Below, one piece after another: positions 31,874 through 43,180 of a stretch of DNA of 64,000 nt. The notes under the pieces were generated by a model, which did no database searches, had not been told where the DNA came from, and saw only the letters and a list, made by a program, of their open reading frames with translations. A program made the position numbers and the translations under genes. Every line of letters starts with the position of its first letter. Positions within the stretch are counted from its first letter, which is position 1. The DNA comes from Pterois miles (Eukaryota > Chordata > Actinopteri > Perciformes > Scorpaenidae), in assembly GCA_947000775.1 (NCBI GenBank), contig CAMQGK010000154.1, forward strand, positions 62,001 to 126,000. Direction: 5' to 3'.

Positions 31874-32744
31874 GATATAATGTAAATTTAACCGATTAAT
31901 TAATTACATGTTTAAAGTGAAACCTGTTCACTGACTTCTAGAGGTTTTGTTGTTGTTGTAGTATTAAAGGGGGTCCGGTCCTGGACCCTGGACCCCCTGC
32001 CGGATGCTGAGAGATGGACTGAAATATTATGTGGGTCATATTAAAGATGGAGCTGGCCTCTGAAGAGCAGGAGGGAGGAGACTAACCAATAAAGACAGTG
32101 AGGCAATTGAAAGACGGGGAGGTCAAAGGTCACGGCGGCCCTCGCCGGAGAATAAAAACAAGGTTGAGATAAATCACCACCAGCTGGACGTCTGACAGCG
32201 GCCGTCCCCTCCAGATGGCCGACCACATCCTCATCTTCAGAGAACGGCAACACAACGTTCACGACTCAACCTTCACCCCATCCACCCCCCCACCACCCCC
32301 CCCCACCACCACCACCACCACCACCAACCCCCCCAGCCAACCAGTAAGTAGGCTGCTGGGACTGCAGCCACTTCTGCCAGCAGCACATTCAAGTTTAGAC
32401 ATGCTAATGAAATATTTATCCACATGACTTTACCATGTGGGCTGTGAATTATACAATGAATAATGCACCTTATTAATAAATATGATAAATCATATAGAAG
32501 GTTACATATACAAGAAATTGTCCTTTCCTGATCACAGATGCTTAAAGGCTTAATCCGTATTTCTCATTTTAACCTTTGATATTGTGTATTATATAGACAT
32601 AAACTAATAAAGGTTGAAATATGGATGAACTGTGATAAAATAATAATGCTCCTGCTTACACTGTTCACTAACTCTGCCTGTTAAAAATGATCTTAGTGGG
32701 TGATGGGCATCCATCTTGTGCAAGTACAGGAGTGTTGGTCTTAA
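31874..32744. other. Non-coding stretch with a short CCACC tract
   Basis: Holds a C-rich CCACC/CCCCCC tract at 32278-32334 that gives a proline/threonine frame. Otherwise AT-rich with no recognised element. Confidence 0.5.
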
Positions 32745-33690
32745 AATGAGGTGTGGTCGGACGCTTTGTTGGCGATTCAGCAATAAAAACCTGGTCTGAC
32801 GTATTTAAAGTATGTGTCAATCTCAAGGCTGCGAAGGCTCGCAAAGAATATATTATGCTTATCACATAATTTTATGCCGCCTTACGGAAGTACCGTGTCC
32901 ACAAAGTACATGTCCCACAATGCATCTCCATTTCATTACATTCACACTGAAGCGTCTCAATATCAGCGGTTTCCAGCAGCGGCGCTCTAACCGAGTGACG
33001 GAGTCGTAAAATGTCCAAGAAAAGCAAAGTTGTAGCAGAGGGAAGGACAGAAAGAGGATCCATGTTAGTGGTTGATGGAGACCAGCCGGTATGTCTTCTT
33101 TACTACGAGGCAGTAAAACACTGTCACACCACTGTCATCTACCACATGATCTCAGCTGATCAGCTGCTGATCACTAACAGTTTATACGCCACAGACTGAA
33201 CGTTAGATCAGAGCTCATTGATCTGTTGGACTAGAGTTCTGCCCCTCTCAACTCCCACCACAAAGTTAAACTAAGCCAATGGAATAAATGTGATGGTAAA
33301 AAAAGACCTTTATTATTCACTAGAGAGATATTTTGATCTTTGATAGATGAGTAATGATGAGGGTTTCTGAATCTCATAAATTCATGGATTTATGTTATAA
33401 TAACATAGAAATGTGGTTGTGTGTCCAAATACAGTATTTTTGTGTCTACATGCAGATATATTGATCACAAGCATGTGTTTTTGTTACTGAACTCTTTTTT
33501 TAAATAAATTGTACAATATTTCTGCTTGCAATTATTTTTCCTAGACTTCTGCTTTCAGAGCTAGTTATCAAATAAATTATTATTAGAACTAATAATAATC
33601 AAATGCAGAGGCAGTTTTGTAATATGGTCAAGAGTAGATATATTTATATAGTCTTACAGTTACAACAGTCCCTTTGAGGGGACAAAGGGA
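32745..33690 (+). pseudogene. Possible hAT transposon remnant with transposase N-terminus
   Basis: An ATG at 33011 opens a 62-codon frame starting MSKKSKVVAEGR, with QPVCLLYYEAV at about residues 25-35. This resembles the start of ZBED5/SCAND3-like hAT transposases, whose BED-type finger carries PVCLxCxE; here the second Cys is Tyr and the finger is ruined. At 33637-33690 TTTATATAGTCTTACAGTTA then CCCTTTGAGGG matches the hAT-end-like piece at 35690-35825. Together they suggest an internally deleted hAT element. The catalytic body is absent. Confidence 0.4.
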
Positions 33691-33699
33691 CAACGATTC

Positions 33700-34095
33700 A
33701 TCAAGAGACTATCTTCAACCTCTTTGCTGCTTTCACCTTACTGGGCATCCAGATTATGAGCAGCTTGCCTGGCAGTCGGACAGGCCCTGAATGCACCTCA
33801 GCTCATTTAAACAGGCCTCTATGAATGTCTGTAGCTCTGCTGAGACGTGATTAATATTCTGATTGTCACGTCGCCTCTATCTGCGTACAGTCGATTGTGT
33901 GAGGAAATTAAAGAAAAGAGCAATCAGTTATTGCCTGGCAGTGTGATTGACAAGTGGCAGATAAATGAAATCAATGTTATTAAAACTATTGCAGAGAGAA
34001 TAATGAACCCTAGCAGCACCTCCACCTCCACCTCCACCCTGATACGTTGATATGTGACATTTCCTGGTCAACATGCTGCTTTCAACCTTTTGATG
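33700..34095. other. Unique stretch, possible conserved non-coding element at 33840-34015
   Basis: 33840-34015 is non-repetitive and AT-core rich: ACGTGATTAATATTCTGATT, GTGTGATTGACAAGTGGCAG (TGATTGACA is a PBX/MEIS-like word), AAATGAAATCAATGTTATTA. It ends in a short (CCACCT)n patch at 34017-34036. Enhancer-like in style, unproven. Confidence 0.3.

Positions 34096-34156
<61 letters not shown>
34096..34156. repeat. (GT)n microsatellite
   Basis: About 60 bases of uninterrupted TG dinucleotides. Confidence 0.97.
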
Positions 34157-34157
<1 letters not shown>

Positions 34158-34744
34158 CGGAGAGACGTGAGCTCTGATTTTAATCGCTGCCATTATCTCC
34201 AAAGTGCCCTTCAGGAACATCAGATAACCGTAACAATTAACTGTGATGATCGATTGGTGCAGAGCGAGCGGTGTCCGAGCTGCAGGTCACCGAGGTGAAA
34301 ACACAACACCGCCAGCTTCCTGTCGGCAGGTCAGGATGGTTACAGTCAGACAGAAAACACATTTCAGCTTGATGTCAGAGGAGCTCGGTGATCCCAGGCT
34401 GCCTGGCGACTGAATCAAAGAGCTTTTATTTCTGTGTTTTAATGTGAAGACGCCTCCACACGTTCTCATTACAGCTCTTTTTCTTCCACTAACCTGCTAG
34501 TTTGCTGTCAGAAACCGGGAACAAACTGATTTCTCCTCCTGCTAATTGGGTAGAAAACATTTGGGTTCTCTTCAGTAAAATGTGCACATCAATGAAGACG
34601 AGATTCCTCAACGACTCTGGGTAATAAAAACCACTTGTTTAGGTTTCTCGTTGTCTTTACTTTACTCTTAACTTTCTTTACTTTCTTTACTTACTCTTAA
34701 CCCTCGAGCCCGACTGTCCACAGTTTCAGAGGCTGTAGGAGCTT
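34157..34744. other. Non-coding stretch, nothing recognised
   Basis: Short CTTTACTTT repeats at 34655-34700. No gene or element recognised. Confidence 0.4.
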
Positions 34745-35070
34745 CAAGCCAGAGCGAAGGAATCAGTTGGTACCAACCATGTCACAAGCTAGAGACCTAG
34801 AGGATGATGGCTACACTGACTACTACTACTACTACTACTACTGCTACTACATCCTGGTAACTACAGACCTAGAGCACTCAGAGGATGATGGCTACACTGA
34901 CTACTACTACTACTACTACTACTGCTACTACATCCTGGTAACTACAGACCTAGAGCACTCAGAGGATGATGGCTACACTGACTACTAAAACTACTACTAC
35001 TACTACTACTACTGCTACTACATCCTGGTAACTACAGACCTAGAGCACTCAGAGGATGATGGCTACACTG

Positions 35071-35103
<33 letters not shown>

Positions 35104-35567
35104 GCTACTACATCCTGGTAACTACAGACCTAGAGCACTCAGAGGATGATGGCTTTCCAGCTACACTGACTACTACTACTACTACTACTACTACTGCTAC
35201 TACATCCTGGTAACTACAGACCTAGAGCATTCAGAGGATGATGGCTACACTGACTACTACTACTACTACTACTGCTACTACTACTACTACTACGACTGCT
35301 ACTACATCCTGGTAACTAGAGACCTAGAGCATTCAGATGATGGATGGCTTTCCAGCTACACTGACTACTACTACTACTACTACTGCTACTACATCCTGGT
35401 AACTAGAGACCTAGAGCATTCAGAGGATGGTGTCTTTCCTAGCTACACTGTCTACTACTACTACTACTGCTACTACTACTACTACTCCTCAAGGTCTTGT
35501 GTCTTAATGTGGTATTTTGGAGGGATTATTGATCATTTATATTAATTCTCCAGTTGTAAAAATGGTT
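34745..35567 (-). mobile_element. TAG composite copy 4: (CTA)n/linker array, minus
   Basis: About nine blocks of (CTA)n followed by TGCTACTACATCCTGGTAAC, AGACCTAGAGCA(C/T)TCAGAGG and ATGATGGCTACACTGAC, unit about 75-90 bases. Preceded by GGTACCAACCATGTCA from the MITE and followed by TCTTAATGTGGTATTTTGGA and AAAATGGTTCAATTTA from the composite. Units are highly homogeneous, indicating recent amplification. Confidence 0.85.
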
Positions 35568-35655
35568 CAATTTATGACGGATAAGACGTCACCTTACTCA
35601 GACTACCACAATAAAAGCAGTAACTTCCTTCTGCCTCCACATAGACTCTGCTGCT
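35568..35655 (+). repeat. 3' fragment of the 24.4/43.2 kb repeat
   Basis: GACGTCACCTTACTCAGACT, ACCACAATAAAAGCAGTAAC and TCCACATAGACTC match 43632-43697. Directly abuts the end of TAG composite copy 4. Confidence 0.7.
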
Positions 35656-35689
35656 GCTGGTGGAAGAATAAATTGCTCAACGCCAGTCC

Positions 35690-35825
35690 CAAGAAGTGCA
35701 TCCTTATTTTTCATTTATCATTATATATTTATATAGTCTTACAAGTACGACCGGCCCTTTGAGGGCGACCATAATGCTGATGTGGCTCAGGATGAAACTG
35801 AGTTTGAGACCGCTGGTCTACGCCA
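35690..35825. mobile_element. hAT-like terminal fragment
   Basis: TTTATATAGTCTTACAAGTA, CGGCCCTTTGAGGGCGACCA, TAATGCTGATGTGGC and GAAACTGAGTTTGAGACCGC. Read backwards this resembles the GTGTCAAACTCATTTT...GGGCC ends of Charlie-type hAT elements, recognised from memory. Same end as at 33637-33690. Confidence 0.5.
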
Positions 35826-37001
35826 TCACTTCCTCCTTACTTCATCATGTCAGGTCTAAACCACCAAACACTTCACTATTCATAACTTTGTGGACTTGTA
35901 ATAAAGGCTTATCATTCATGCAATACGAGTCTGTCCTGATTGAAATAAAAGTTAACTCTCTCACATGGCAAGAAGAGGGGATTTGAGTTTAATGGCAGTT
36001 TTGTTCCGGATGTGTTCGATCACTTCACTTTTTAAAAATGTCCCAGAAGAAGTTTGGGTTCAGCCAATTTCTCCTCTGATGTCAAAGCACAAACAGCTCG
36101 GAGACTCGGAGACGTCTGGTAAGAGTCCAGCCACCAGAGAAAATCCTCAAAACTTTTTCACTGTTAGAATAATGGTGATTCCCTTCGGAGGGGAACTTAA
36201 CGTCTTTTAAAGGTCTAATTGTAGAAACCCTCCTCTTCAGACCATCTGTCTCTGTCAGATGTCTGCTCCAACTACCGCTCTGATGTTTCCATCAAACGCA
36301 GTCGTCTCATTTTAAGGAGAAATTTTCCCCCAAAACCAGTTAAAGTGTTGGAGCCGACTACTGAGGACCAGCTCTCGCTTCCTGGCTCCATTCAGTAGTT
36401 TGCCGTATGTTTGTTGCTCCCGTAGAGAGCTGGCGAACGGAGACAATACATTTGTCACATTCAGGTGTTTTCTGCATCTCTGGTGGAAAACAGAAAATGT
36501 TTGAGAGAGCTAAAGTGTTAACAATGAATGTCAAGTTTTCCGTCACATCGTCCCAATCAAAGAGTGAGGACGTCTTTCTAGAGCCGCCATTTTGCACTGA
36601 GGTTCTGCACAGTGGGGAGGAATCCATCAGAGAAGAAGACGAACTCACAGAGAGCAGTTTCCACACCCACAGGAGCAGGAAATAGACCAGAATGCCTTGC
36701 AGCTACAAGACAGGTTGTGGTTTGAGTAAAGCAGGTCTCTCACTGTCTTTGTCAACGGGGAAATGTCAGAACTGTGGTTACGGCTCTCTCGAGCTGCACA
36801 GAAAATCAGAGCAGCGAGGAACAAGATCACACCCTGCACTTGAGAGCCACAGAAATGTATTCTGGGAAAAGCAGGATATCACACAGGAAAGTCAAGTTAG
36901 ACAAGAGATGTACGAGGCTCAATATGAACACTGGGACTAGTGACTGCTTCATACTGCTGTCCGATCGGACTAGTGAAAAATAAATGTGATCGTTATTAAA
37001 G
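35826..37001. other. Non-coding stretch, nothing recognised
   Basis: Several overlapping 60-100 codon frames on both strands at 35965-37050 lack any recognisable domain. No repeat family seen. Confidence 0.4.
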
Positions 37002-37269
37002 TAAATGGTACATGGACTTGTATTTATACAGCACTTTTCTAGTCTTCTGACCACTCAAAGCTCTTTACACTGCTAAGGAGCCAACTTTGCACATCAGGAT
37101 CTGATCTAAGTACTCATTCACACACCGATGGCTATGCCCTCAGGAGCAATTTGGAGTTCAGCGTCTTGCTTAAGGACACATTGACATGTGACCGGAACAG
37201 CCGGGGATCAAACCACCGACCTTGCAATTGTTCGACGACCTGCTCTACCCTCTGAGCCACAGCCTCCCT
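37002..37269 (-). mobile_element. tRNA-derived SINE (GGCTGTGGCTCAGAGGGTAGAG type), minus
   Basis: On the minus strand: AGGGAGGCTGTGGCTCAGAG with GGTAGAGCAGGTCG (tRNA-like 5' part), GGTTTGATCCCCGGC (B-box region, about 37200-37214), CTTAAGCAAGACGCTGAAC, CTGAGGGCATAGCCATCGG and AAGAGCTTTGAGTGGTCAGA, ending in ACAAGTCCATGTACCATTT. Near full length. A third SINE type in the window. Confidence 0.85.
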
Positions 37270-37403
37270 TTAGAGATGCCCTGATATTGAGAGAAAATAT
37301 GTGATCAGGAGATCAGCAATGATGCTTTCGTTGGCATGCCCAGAATATGCTCCGCCGCTCTGAGCTTGAGGAGCTCAGGTGCTCCGAGTGACTAGTTATG
37401 AAG
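37270..37403. other. Short non-coding gap
   Basis: Sequence between two SINE-derived pieces with no feature. Confidence 0.4.
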
Positions 37404-37451
37404 TAAGAAAGAAAGAAAGAAAGATAGTCCTTTATTAGTCCCACAGTGGGA
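37404..37451 (-). mobile_element. 5'-truncated SINE tail
   Basis: (AAAG)n followed by TAGTCCTTTATTAGTCCCAC is the 3' tail of the SINE found complete at 37667-37975. Only about 45 bases remain. Confidence 0.7.
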
Positions 37452-37452
37452 T

Positions 37453-38398
37453 GTAGGGATGGGAACGGTTCGGGTAAAAATCCAAACCGTTTGGTTCGCT
37501 AGTCGCAGTTCAGTTCGTGTAGTTCATCTGAAATAGGTCATGAGGCCGATTGTGTATTTTTTCATCCCTTTTATTGTTACATGATCCACCGGCGTCGTTT
37601 CCTCTGCTGTGTGGCAGCGTTATAGATTTGATGTTACGTCTGACAGTGACGGGAAAAAGTGGAGGATAAGAAAGAAAGAAAGAAAGATATTCCTTTATTA
37701 GTCCCACAGTGGGGAAATTCAGTTTTACACTCTGTTGTTCACAGTACACAGTACATATACATGTCAATGGAGAGATGTCAGAGTGATGGGGCTGCTCCTG
37801 ACAAGCGCCCAGAGCAGTTGGGGGTTTGGTGCCTTGCTCAGGGGCACCTCGGCAGTGCCCAAGAGGTAAACTGGCACCTCTCCAGCAACCAGTTGGTCTT
37901 GGTCCATGGGGGATTTGAACCGGCATCCTCCACATCCTAACCCAAGTCCTTACGGACTGAGCTACTGCCGCCCCCATAAAACATCAACTGTGTGTCAGCG
38001 CTGAGCAACACGTGTGGCTAACGCTAACGGCGATACTTCCAATATGATGAATGATTAACGGAGACATCACTCCGGTGTGTCCGTTGATAGGAGGAGAGAG
38101 TCGGGGAGGAAAGAGCGACTCCTTCTCCCAGCAGCATTAACCAGCCTCTACATGCAGACTCAGAGCAGCTACACAACTAAAGCATCGGGAGGTTTATAGC
38201 CAGAGACCTGCAGCCTGATGCAGTCTGGAGGATTTCAGCAGTGATTCGGGTCCTTCAGCTGCTCTATAATAGATAGGTGGACATCCAGGGCTGCTGAAAA
38301 CCACTGAACTGTGACTGCCCACCTCATCACTTACGCCTGTACCGAACCGAACCAGAAACCGTGACCCTGAACCGTGATATGAGCCGTCCCACCCCTAT
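37453..38398. mobile_element. DNA transposon remnant with inverted ends, interrupted by a SINE
   Basis: Left end GTAGGGATGGGAACGGTTCG and, read inverted, right end AATAGGGGTGGGACGGCTCA followed by AACCGTGA/GGTTCGGTTCGG motifs. The ends share TAGGG(A/G)TGGGA-ACGGTTC. Such ends are common on non-autonomous fish DNA transposons, probably hAT-like. It contains no transposase and a nested SINE at 37667-37975. Confidence 0.55.
37667..37975 (-). mobile_element. tRNA-derived SINE, nested in a DNA transposon
   Basis: Minus strand: GGGGGCGGCAGTAGCTCAGT, GGTTCAAATCCCC (B box), TGGTTGCTGGAGAGGTGCCA, CACTGCCGAGGTGCCCCTGA and tail GGGACTAATAAAGGAATATC followed by (CTTT)n. Same family as 22456-22734 and a fuller copy. 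Confidence 0.9.
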
Positions 38399-39857
38399 TC
38401 CGAACACAATCATAGCGTGAAGCTATGTTGTGAACAACAATCTGTGTTGAAAACAGCAGGAGGGCAAGTTAGCGTTACGCTGCTGCTTCTACAGCAGGGT
38501 TTCTGTGAACCGGCCATCAGGGCCGTCTGGGAGCACCTGGACGCTGCCTATCGAACCAGCGCGACCAGTCAGAAAAAATGAGCATTAAGTAAATTCTCAC
38601 TCTATCGTGATGTGTTCAAATGTAATCTTGTAAAATGTAGTTTCTGGTGAGAAGCTTGGATAAAGCCAGTTGTTTGAAGGAGATGCTTTCAGAGAGGGAA
38701 TTATGAGCTGTTTAACTTCCTAATATGAGCTCTAAGCAGATTATAATAATACATAATTAAAACTACTGATGCCAAGCTCCTGTAGCAGTTGGTGATTGTT
38801 GAAACTGATCAAGACAGTTTTATTTTGTTTCTGTCGAGTTTGAATGAAGTGCATTTTACAGTGATCAGCCAGGTAAAATTACTGTTTCTGTCAATGGAGT
38901 CTGGTGGCTTTGAGGAGAACATATTAATCCTACCTTACATGTGTTAATAAATTATAATATTTTTTAAATCCCTGTTGAGTTTATATATCTATTTTTAATA
39001 GGCCTTCATTTCAGTAAGCAAGGAAAACATCTCAACAACTGGCTGAAACAGCTTGACGTCAAGCCCTGGATGGATGCAGATTACAAAAAGTGGATTAAAC
39101 CCTCCTGGAGAGCGTTGAACATCCGACTGAAGAGAGCCGACATTTCCTCCTGCAGCGTGGCGGGAGATTTACTTTGCGCTCAGTGAGACCTCGCCTCTTT
39201 TCCTCAAATGAGCACACAGACATGAAGCACGCTTCCTTTCATTTCCTGTCACACGTTAGAAACCAGTTTTCATCCGACGGCGGACGGCTGCACTCGTTCC
39301 TTCCCTCCCAGGGGTGACAGCGTATTTATTCAGAGAGGCTCTTTGCAGGCCGGCCTCTGCGCTACATGGCAGAGCTGTGAATTCATACATGGAAAATAGG
39401 CTGTAACTGTCAACCCCGGTGCCCAGAGGGGAGTCGGGCAGTTAGCCCGCCGCTCTGTTGGTCCACACTTTTCAGAAAAACAAGAGCAGAGCGTGTAGAC
39501 GGTAAAGATGGAGTCGGCCTGCCCTGAATCAGCGTCCCGGGAGCTTCATTAGGTAATCTGTAGCCTACTTTAAGACCTGCTTTAAAGCCATCATGGAAGC
39601 ACACTCCGATCCCGCTGGGAAACAAGCCGCCACCATTACATTCATCTTTAGGCCAATGAAAATGTCCCACGCTCAGCGTCAGCAAGAAAGGCGTGGTGTC
39701 ATGAATACAACGAAGGCAATAAAGAAATATTGAACCGAGTGATTATAAACTGGAGCCGTGACGGTGATGCTGCTCTTAAAGTCGGCAGATTACACCACCA
39801 GAACAACTCACACAAGATGCATCAAGCAGAGATGAAATCTAATTTACATCAGAGCAG
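38399..39857. other. Non-coding stretch; possible conserved element at 39130-39700
   Basis: 39130-39700 is non-repetitive with GTATTTATTCAGAGAGGCTC, GTGAATTCATACATGG, CGGGAGCTTCATTAGGTAAT and CACCATTACATTCATC. No coding exon recognised. The rest (38399-39130) is plain AT-rich sequence. Confidence 0.3.
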
Positions 39858-40243
39858 CTGTCAGTCGATTAATTAATCGAAAATTAATCACATTTTTTAT
39901 CTATTCCAAGTGTCCCTTAAAGGGAGATTAATCCAGGATTTTATCCTCTGATCAACATGTTAGTGGACAAATATGCTGCTTTGTGTAAAAGTATGTATAT
40001 ATTTATTATTGTAAATCAATAACAACACTAATCAATGACAGATATGTCAGTCTGACCTGGTTGGTAACGATGGATTTCTTAGGTTTTCATAGGGTTCATA
40101 TCATACCAGTATCTTCACTCTAGCTATAAAACTGAGCTGCTGCAACCTGAAAATCACAGATTGCGATAATGCATTAAAGAAATCAGAGAGGTTAACACTG
40201 TTTTGTGCTCACACGTTACTGTCTCGTTAACTTTGACAGGCCT
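39858..40243 (+). mobile_element. GCTGTCA MITE with both ends, internal deletion
   Basis: Begins GCTGTCAGTCGATTAATTAA and ends CGTTAACTTTGACAGGCC, so it shows both inverted termini (GCTGTCA / TGACAGGC). Blocks between: TCCCTTAAAGGGAGATTAAT, CAACATGTTAGTGGACAAAT, ATGTATATATTTATTATTGT, CCTGGTTGGTAACGATGGAT, ATACCAGTATCTTCACTCTA, GCTATAAAACTGAGCTGCTG and GCGATAATGCATTAAAGAAA. Its 3' half is the key for recognising MITE pieces inside other arrays. Confidence 0.85.
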
Positions 40244-41511
40244 CCTATGAAGCCTTCGTGTCTCCAGAGGGACGTCTGATAAATGTCCTCAATGATCGTC
40301 TGTTGGGTTGAGTTTGAAAATGTCATAAATGTGGAGGTGCTGAGTTAGAGAGGAGTGAGACCTCTGTGGCTGCTCATGTCTGCTGCAGGTTGGAGGCACA
40401 CAACTTAACACACAACTGTCGGTGTTGCATTGTGGGTAATGTAGGCACCCAGCTTTTGACAAGGAATTTTATTATTATTTGGATTATTATCATTATTTAA
40501 CCTCCTTTAACCTAGTCTGATCTAGTTAATATTGATGGATTTATTAGATTTTCTAGTTTCATATTCATATGTGACTCCACATGGAGTGAATCTGTGTCTT
40601 TCCATTGACTTTGTATGCAATCATGCAGACAAACATTCACATTGCATGTAGTCTGAACACACAGCAATGTATAATAGAACAGCTAAAGCTTTCAACATCA
40701 CACATTTAGTAGAAAAACAAAGGGAGATCTGGCATGCTGCGCAGCAATGAATATAAAGCAGCGCAGCCGATGTGTACAACCAGAATCAGTTGGGGTCAAT
40801 CGGCAATGCTTAAGTGATCAGACTGTGAATCTGCTTCGTCTGAAAGCAGCATCTGTTATCGGACCTCCCGACAGGAAGACATCTCTGAGGGATTGGGCTG
40901 TTTCTCTGGTGGACCGTTCGCAGAGCGTCTTCAGTGGGAACCCGTCAGCAGAGAGCTGATGGCGTCTGATGTCCTGATCAAAGACGCTGGTGCTGATTCT
41001 GACCTCGTGGGGGGACGACAGCGTGGCGGGATTTGTCAATGCCGAGCCCACGCCTCCTGTTTGAACATCACAGTCTAATCTCCTCTGGAGGCTCTGGACT
41101 CTGACGAACACTCACACGACTTGTTTTCCATTTTAATGAAATTATCCAGGACTTTAAAATGCTGGGTTTTTATGAATCTTTCGGGGAGCTGCAGGTGGCG
41201 ACAATTTGGTGTGGAAACTGCCAGCTGGGTTGAACAGCATATCAGAGATTAAAACTGTGTGGAAAAAAATAAATGATGTGAAATAAAAAGACAAACCAAC
41301 CGACATATTGGCAGGATGTTATGATGACGTCAGGTTTAAACTAAAAGGTGCTTATCTCAGACCTCCTGACCCCTGATAGCCTACAGAGAGGTCACATGAC
41401 CAGCAGGAACCTCGATTATCAATCAATATAACGAAAACTCTTTCTGGATATCCGCACTGACTGTGATGCAAACACATCCACGCACAAATACTACAGTAAC
41501 AGTTAGTGACG

Positions 41512-41512
<1 letters not shown>
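40244..41512. other. Non-coding stretch, nothing recognised
   Basis: 40470-40570 contains TTAACCTCCTTTAACCTAGT and GATGGATTTATTAGATTTTC, probably a decayed MITE piece. Two opposing frames at 40747-41111 have no recognisable domain. Confidence 0.4.

Positions 41513-41595
<83 letters not shown>
41513..41595. repeat. (GA)n microsatellite, 83 bp
   Basis: Perfect AG dinucleotides. Gives Arg-Glu and Ser-Leu frames that are not genes. Confidence 0.98.
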
Positions 41596-41597
<2 letters not shown>

Positions 41598-41667
41598 ACT
41601 TATGGAGGGGAGGTGGGTGGGTCCAACAAACACAGGACCAGTGTTTTGTTTTCTAAGTTACCCTAGT

Positions 41668-42100
41668 CGTCACATTTTGTGTTGATGTTTGTCACGTTTT
41701 GTGTTGATGTTTGTCACGTTTTGTGTTGATGTTTGTCACGTTTTGTGTTGATGTTTGTCACGTTTTGTGTTGGTGTTTGTCACGTTTTGTGTTGGTGTTT
41801 GTCACGTTTTGTGTTGGTGTTTGTCACGTTTTGTGTTGATGTTTGTCACGTTTTGTGTTGATGTTTGTCACGTTTTGTGTTGATGTTTGTCACGTTTTGT
41901 GTTGATGTTTGTCACGTTTTGTGTTGATGTTTGTCACGTTTTGTGTTGATGTTTGTCACGTTTTGTTGTGTTGATGTTTGTCACGTTTTGTGTTGGTGTT
42001 TGTCACGTTTTGTGTTGATGTTTGTCACGTTTTGTGTTGATGTTTGTCACGTTTTGTGTTGATGTTTGTCACGTTTTGTGTTGATGTTTGTCACGTTTTC
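41668..42100. repeat. 22-bp minisatellite, about 19 copies
   Basis: Unit formed by GTTTGTCACGTTTTGTGTTG followed by AT, with GGTG/GATG variants and one 25-base unit near 41965. Highly homogeneous. Each unit has a TCACGT word. Confidence 0.97.
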
Positions 42101-43180
42101 TGTAGTTGTTCCTGTACATGTTTTACGTGGTTTACCTACTTATTTTAAGCCCATGTCATCGGCCCTTACCCTAAGAAGAAACATTATTTTAACTCCAACC
42201 ACAGTCTTTTTTGAAACCTAATCTAAGTAGTGAAATTTGTACAGTTTGTGTATATAGATGTCACGAGTCCCTTCTTGTTAATTTTTTCCTACAGAAGCAG
42301 CACACAGGACTTCAAAGATCTATACTGCTGCAACCAAATGATATGAATTTTAATTTGAGCTGGATTCTTAGGAGGACGCCTTCAGCGAGGAACTCAATGC
42401 CATTTAGGACAACTGTGAGATAAAATACTCCACGAATACGAGCTGAGGAAGAGACGAGGAAACGGAGGAGGAGGATGAAAAAAGAGAATTACCAGGAAGA
42501 AGGAGGAAGAGGCTCTGGAGGAGGAGGTGATGAAGACTAAGAGGAGGAAGAGGAGGCCCTGGCAGGATCACAACCACTCTGCTTCTTCTTCACTGATGAT
42601 TTCTCTCTGGGTTTAATTACTGCGCAGCACACACACCCACACAGGCCCACTGAGTCTCCAGCTTCTTTCCTCTTTTCTATCGGATTTGAGAGGAAGTTAG
42701 AAAACCAGACCGAAAAAACAACGTTTAGATGAGCAGATACACATAAAACTGGGAAGAACAGTGAAGAGGTTCTTCCATTCTGCACCAAATGCTTGACAGA
42801 GATTTCACTCAATTTTAATTCAATTCAAATAAAATAAAAACAGTTGGGAGAGACTGATGGCGACAGGGACGGAGGGACATTTAACTGAAAAAAACAACAG
42901 AAAAACACAAATATGGACTCAGAAAAGCCCACCGAATGGAAGCAGAAATCCATCAGCTGTCTGAGAACAGATGAAACTTTATTGATCCCTGTGGGGAAAT
43001 TGGGCCTCTGATGCAGAAAAACAGCAACACGGAAAAGTGATGAGAAAAACAGACGATAAAGGAGAACACTGACAACTACAACAATGTGACATGGTGAAGA
43101 CTTCAAAATCTGACTACAACAGAAAAATATTCCCTCACAAATTAGTAGTATTTCCTTTTTTGTATTCTGTAGATCCCCTT
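42101..43180. other. Non-coding stretch with GGA-rich patch and SINE tail
   Basis: 42455-42560 is GAGGAGGAG-type purine repeat. 42971-43005 (GAAACTTTATTGATCCCTGT then GGGGAAATTGGG) is a retroposon 3' tail on the minus strand. Nothing else recognised. Confidence 0.5.

Noticed and set aside
41352..41666. Ser-Leu / Arg-Glu repeat frames
   Set aside because: Products of the (GA)n microsatellite.
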